Shown here piece by piece: positions 6,217 through 8,548 of a stretch of 8,548 bases of DNA. Below the pieces are notes generated by a model. That model saw only the letters and a list, made by a program, of their open reading frames with translations, was not told the origin of the DNA and did not search any database. A program made the translations under genes and the position numbers. The DNA comes from Chlamydiota bacterium. Lineage in GTDB: Bacteria; Chlamydiota; Chlamydiia; Chlamydiales; Rhabdochlamydiaceae. How positions within the stretch are numbered: the first letter of the stretch is position 1; every line of letters starts with the position of its first letter. Location of the stretch: positions 1 to 8,548 of the forward strand of contig JAHFTN010000069.1 in the NCBI GenBank assembly GCA_023269365.1, in the 5' to 3' direction.

Positions 6217-7142
6217 AGTTCTTCCAGCTGTAAGATAAAGCGATTGAGGTCCTCAGGAATGGGGGCCTCTATTAAAATAGGCGCCCCTGTAATGGGATGT
6301 ATGAAGCTGGTCCTGTGGGCATGGAGGAGTTGTCTTCTTGTCTTAAAGCGCAAGTTGGCGCTAGAAGAGCCGTATATGGTGTCGCCCAGCACGGGAGTGC
6401 CGAGCGATTTGAGATGAACGCGGATCTGGTGGGTTCTTCCTGTCAGGATTTGCGCTTCTACGTAAGAGAGCTGCGCATTTTTTTTTAATACTCGACACAA
6501 CGTCTTTGCTTCTTTTCCTCTTTCAGAGCCGATACACATCTTTTTTCTCTCAATAGGATGGCGCCGGATAGGGGCGTCGATGAGCCCTTCTGTGGGGGTT
6601 CCCACGCAGATGGCAAGGTAATGTTTTTCGATTTTTCTTTGAGAAAAAAGCTCGATGAGTTTGCCATGGCATTGCAGCGTTTTTGCTGCAAGGAGCCCTC
6701 CCGAGGTGTCTTTGTCGAGCCGATGGACGATGCCGGGTCGCAGGGGCTCTTTTCCAGGGAGCATGCGGCAATGGAATAGTAAAGCGTTGGCAAAGGTGTC
6801 TTTAGGATGGCCAGGGGCTGGGTGTACAACCATGCCAGCTGGCTTATTAATTGCAATCAGATGCTCATCTTCGTAGAGGATTTCTAGAGAGATCTCTTGA
6901 GGTTCCAGCGTCATCTCGGGAGTTAGAATAAAGTAGACCTCGACAAGAGATCCTTCGTTTATTTTTTCTTTTTTTTTCAGAGGTAGGCCATTGACAAGCA
7001 CTCCTCCTTGGTTTAAAAGAAACTGAAAATAGGTGCGGGAATGTTCAGGAAAATGGGAAGATAGGAGCTTATCTAGGCGTAAGTTAGCCTCGTCCTTAGA
7101 GACGATAAAAGAGGAAGAAAGGTCTTCTTGAATTGCTGCCAT
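6213..7142 (-). CDS. rluD: RluD/RluA-family 23S rRNA pseudouridine synthase
   Basis: The 309-aa product converts uridine to pseudouridine in RNA, most likely in the large-subunit rRNA. An N-terminal S4 RNA-binding domain spans about 21-65 (LRLDKLLSSHFPEHSR onward). The catalytic domain carries NKPAGMVVHP (99-108), the family signature HRLDKDTSG (140-148) with catalytic Asp143, and TGRTHQIRVHL (234-244). Length and domain order fit RluD. RluC and RluA-type relatives are possible, but the S4 domain excludes plain RluA. The ATG at 7142 is chosen; an in-frame TTG two codons upstream (7148) is an alternative, and neither has a clear Shine-Dalgarno. The small gene at 7181-7453 lies 38 bp upstream on the same strand, so rluD is probably translated from its mRNA. 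The TAG interlocks with the stop of the convergent gene at 6214-6216. Confidence 0.93.
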   Translation of the reverse strand: MAAIQEDLSSSFIVSKDEANLRLDKLLSSHFPEHSRTYFQFLLNQGGVLVNGLPLKKKEKINEGSLVEVYFILTPEMTLEPQEISLEILYEDEHLIAINKPAGMVVHPAPGHPKDTFANALLFHCRMLPGKEPLRPGIVHRLDKDTSGGLLAAKTLQCHGKLIELFSQRKIEKHYLAICVGTPTEGLIDAPIRRHPIERKKMCIGSERGKEAKTLCRVLKKNAQLSYVEAQILTGRTHQIRVHLKSLGTPVLGDTIYGSSSANLRFKTRRQLLHAHRTSFIHPITGAPILIEAPIPEDLNRFILQLEEL

Positions 7143-7180
7143 AGGCAAAAGAGTATATAGGAAAGACCCTCGAAAGGGAA

Positions 7181-7453
7181 CTACCCATTTTCCTCAATGG
7201 CCCGTTTCATCTTCCTAGCTGCGCGCGCGGCGGTGACCTGGTCTTGCTGGATGGTGAGGTTGAGGGCTTTAAGAACCCCCTGCATGAACAGCTGAACTTG
7301 TGCGGGGGTGGCACCCGGTAGCATCTTGGCCCAGGCTTGAGAGTATTCAGGAGCTTTACCCTGAGTGGGATAAGCACTAGCACTGCCTCCTGCGGAGGGC
7401 GAGGGGTTTTGTGAAGGGAGCGGTGGGGAATGGGGATCAACGGGGTCTGTCAT
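7181..7453 (-). CDS. Small conserved-looking protein upstream of rluD
   Basis: This 90-aa protein has two parts. Residues 1-35 are proline- and serine-rich and probably disordered (MTDPVDPHSPPLPSQNPSPS). Residues 36-90 are predicted helical, with WAKMLPGATPAQVQLFMQG (41-59) and a basic, alanine-rich end, AARAARKMKRAIEENG (75-90). AAGGAG lies seven bases before the ATG, one of the strongest ribosome binding sites in the window. From memory, chlamydial genomes often place a short uncharacterised gene next to the rluD homologue; I cannot verify orthology here. No enzymatic motif is present. A role as a secreted protein or chaperone-like partner would be speculation. It is the first gene of a probable two-gene transcript with rluD. 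Confidence 0.75.
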   Translation of the reverse strand: MTDPVDPHSPPLPSQNPSPSAGGSASAYPTQGKAPEYSQAWAKMLPGATPAQVQLFMQGVLKALNLTIQQDQVTAARAARKMKRAIEENG

Positions 7454-7475
7454 CTAGAGGCTCCTTTTGAGTTTC

Positions 7476-7504
7476 ATCCTATCTAGTTTCCCTTTAGTTT
7501 TCAA
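7476..7504 (-). promoter_or_regulatory. Promoter of the small gene-rluD transcript
   Basis: On the minus strand, TTGAAA (7499-7504) and TAGGAT (7476-7481) are separated by exactly 17 bases. The first matches the -35 consensus at five of six positions and the second the -10 consensus at four. The start point would be close to 7469, giving a leader of about 15-20 bases that contains the AAGGAG ribosome binding site. Confidence 0.45.
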
Positions 7505-7551
7505 TTATGATAAAAATTAATTTAATACAATTTACTTAGATTAAGTGAGTT

Positions 7552-8169
7552 ATGGGATTAATAGTGAGAATAAATCAAGAAGATCCTCGGCATCTAACCC
7601 TTCTTTGGGACGGTGAGCCCTGGCGAGTTGTATGCAAATTTTTATTTCTTAAAGAGCTGAACACTTTTTCCTCAGAGCCCCATTTCGAAACGTTTATGGA
7701 AAAATTCGCTTTGCTCGAGAGAAAAGTTGCCAAGCGCTACGTGCTTGCTCTTCTTTCTAAAAAGGGATTTCTCTCAGGGGCTCTTGGAAAAAAACTTGAA
7801 GAGAAAGGGTTTTCTTCTCCCGTTATAAAAGAAACTCTCGCCTACTGCCAAGAGAGGGGGATGCTCAACGACTCAGAGGAGTTGTCTCGCCTCATCTCAA
7901 AAGAGCGCAAAAAGGGAAAAAGCGTCAGAGCGACTTATTTTAAATTGAGACAAAAAAAGGGGGTGGATGCTTCTATGTTACACTCCTTAATTAAAGAAGA
8001 TCCGCATTCAGAAGAGGAAGCTCTCGAGAAGGTTCTTTTAAAATATTCCAACAAGATGACAACCAAAGAAGAGGTGAGGAAAGTGGCGCAGAAGTTGTGC
8101 CAAAAGGGATTTTCTCCAGAGCTTGTTTTTAAGAGGTTATACCATTCGTCATTGAAAATTTTGAAGTAG
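7552..8169 (+). CDS. recX: RecX-family regulator of RecA
   Basis: The 205-aa, strongly basic and helical product fits RecX, which binds RecA filaments and tunes recombination and SOS activity in the cytoplasm. The family's repeated three-helix pattern is visible. Residues 60-105 read AKRYVLALLSKKGFLSGALG and continue through KKLEEKGFSSPVIKETL to ERGMLND. A second repeat follows around 108-140 (ELSRLISKERKKGKSVRATYF), and a third at 170-198 ends in KLCQKGFSPELVFKRL. The first 50 residues form an N-terminal extension common in longer RecX proteins. recA is not in the window, so this copy is unlinked from it here. The ATG has only a weak purine-rich site (AAGTGAG) close by. TACAAT at 7526-7531 may be the -10 box, but no good -35 was found. 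The gene diverges from the 90-aa gene over a 98-bp AT-rich gap. Confidence 0.82.
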   Translation: MGLIVRINQEDPRHLTLLWDGEPWRVVCKFLFLKELNTFSSEPHFETFMEKFALLERKVAKRYVLALLSKKGFLSGALGKKLEEKGFSSPVIKETLAYCQERGMLNDSEELSRLISKERKKGKSVRATYFKLRQKKGVDASMLHSLIKEDPHSEEEALEKVLLKYSNKMTTKEEVRKVAQKLCQKGFSPELVFKRLYHSSLKILK

Positions 8170-8211
8170 TTTGGGTATACAATTAATTTAATCCCTGTTT
8201 ATATACACAAA

Positions 8212-8548
8212 CAACCTCAAAAGTTGGGGTTTCCTTAAGGAGTCGCCCTGAATTTGCTCTGTACTGGACAATTTTTTCCTAGAAGACAAAAGCAGAAGAA
8301 AAATAACAAGATATTAGGATGGACAGGATAAAAAGCAAAAAAATAAATTTCCCCATCCTGTCCATCCTAATATCTTGTTATTTCTCTCCTCGATTTTTTT
8401 AGGCGAGAAGTTTTGTCCAGTACAGAGCTGAATTTGAGTCAGGCGCAGCCGGTCCCGAAGCAGCTCAACTTGGAATTTGTTGGGCGATGCAGGGGGACTC
8501 AAATTCAGCGGCTGACCTTGCGCCGAGGAAACCCAACTTTTGAGGTTG
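8212..8548. repeat. Large composite inverted-repeat element, possibly extending past the window
   Basis: The interval after recX has no gene I can support. The left end 8212-8235 and the right end 8526-8548 are reverse complements apart from one extra G. Further in, 8256-8271 pairs perfectly with 8413-8428, and 8301-8329 pairs perfectly with 8355-8383 (29 bp) around a 25-base loop. The right arm is about 80-100 bases longer than the left because of an extra hairpin at 8427-8509. The pairing runs to the last base of the window, so the true right end may lie beyond it. Confidence 0.8.
8427..8509. repeat. Secondary palindrome present in only one arm of the terminal element
   Basis: GCTGAATTTGAGTC (8427-8440) is the perfect reverse complement of 8496-8509, with 55 bases between. 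The left arm lacks this hairpin but keeps CTGAATTTG at 8249-8256, directly next to the conserved CTCTGTACTGG block. This fits either an insertion in the right arm or a loss from the left arm that left one end behind. The enclosed 55 bases hold no ORF. Confidence 0.6.

Noticed and set aside
8314..8502. 62-codon minus-strand frame after recX
   Set aside because: It lies inside the large inverted repeat and spans its central hairpin loop; no ribosome binding site or coding character is seen.
5420..8548. CRISPR array
   Set aside because: The repeats are inverted pairs, not regularly spaced direct repeats with unique spacers, and no cas gene is present.

Overview
The window reads as chromosomal DNA from a member of the Chlamydiota, most likely an environmental chlamydia (Parachlamydiales-like). 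This is an inference from overall style: AT-leaning base use, a secreted-protein-rich gene set, a small proline/serine-rich protein beside an RluD-type pseudouridine synthase, a nearby recX, and a candidate type III effector. No single marker fixes the genus.

Layout. Positions 2-94 hold the 3' end of an unidentified + strand gene, followed at once by a short hairpin (95-131). A tRNA-Arg(TCT) with its own promoter (140-256) leads directly into an 863-aa DHH-DHHA2 protein related to family II inorganic pyrophosphatases (267-2858). That gene ends inside a convergent KhpA-type KH-domain gene (2827-3105, minus strand). A 170-bp hairpin element (3224-3393) separates khpA from a minus-strand pair: an exported protein with propeller-like and FN3-like segments (4097-5320) and, 12 bp downstream, a small outer-membrane beta-barrel protein (3404-4084). 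A promoter candidate for the pair lies at 5366-5392.

Upstream of that pair, a second large inverted repeat (5420-5651) has a smaller palindrome inserted into one arm. A 116-aa effector-like gene (5866-6216) follows on the + strand; its stop codon interlocks with that of rluD (6213-7142, minus). rluD is the downstream partner of a 90-aa proline-rich gene (7181-7453), which has a strong Shine-Dalgarno and a plausible promoter. recX diverges from it (7552-8169, +). The last 340 bases are a third large inverted repeat (8212-8548), again with an extra palindrome in only one arm.

The genes are mostly ordinary housekeeping or cell-envelope functions: RNA modification, RNA binding, control of recombination, and surface proteins. 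The most unusual content is between the genes. Three long hairpin elements (loops 25-28 nt) and one short relative occupy intergenic gaps, and two of the large ones have been invaded by smaller palindromes. In one case the intact opposite arm preserves the pre-insertion sequence, so the insertion can be read to the base.
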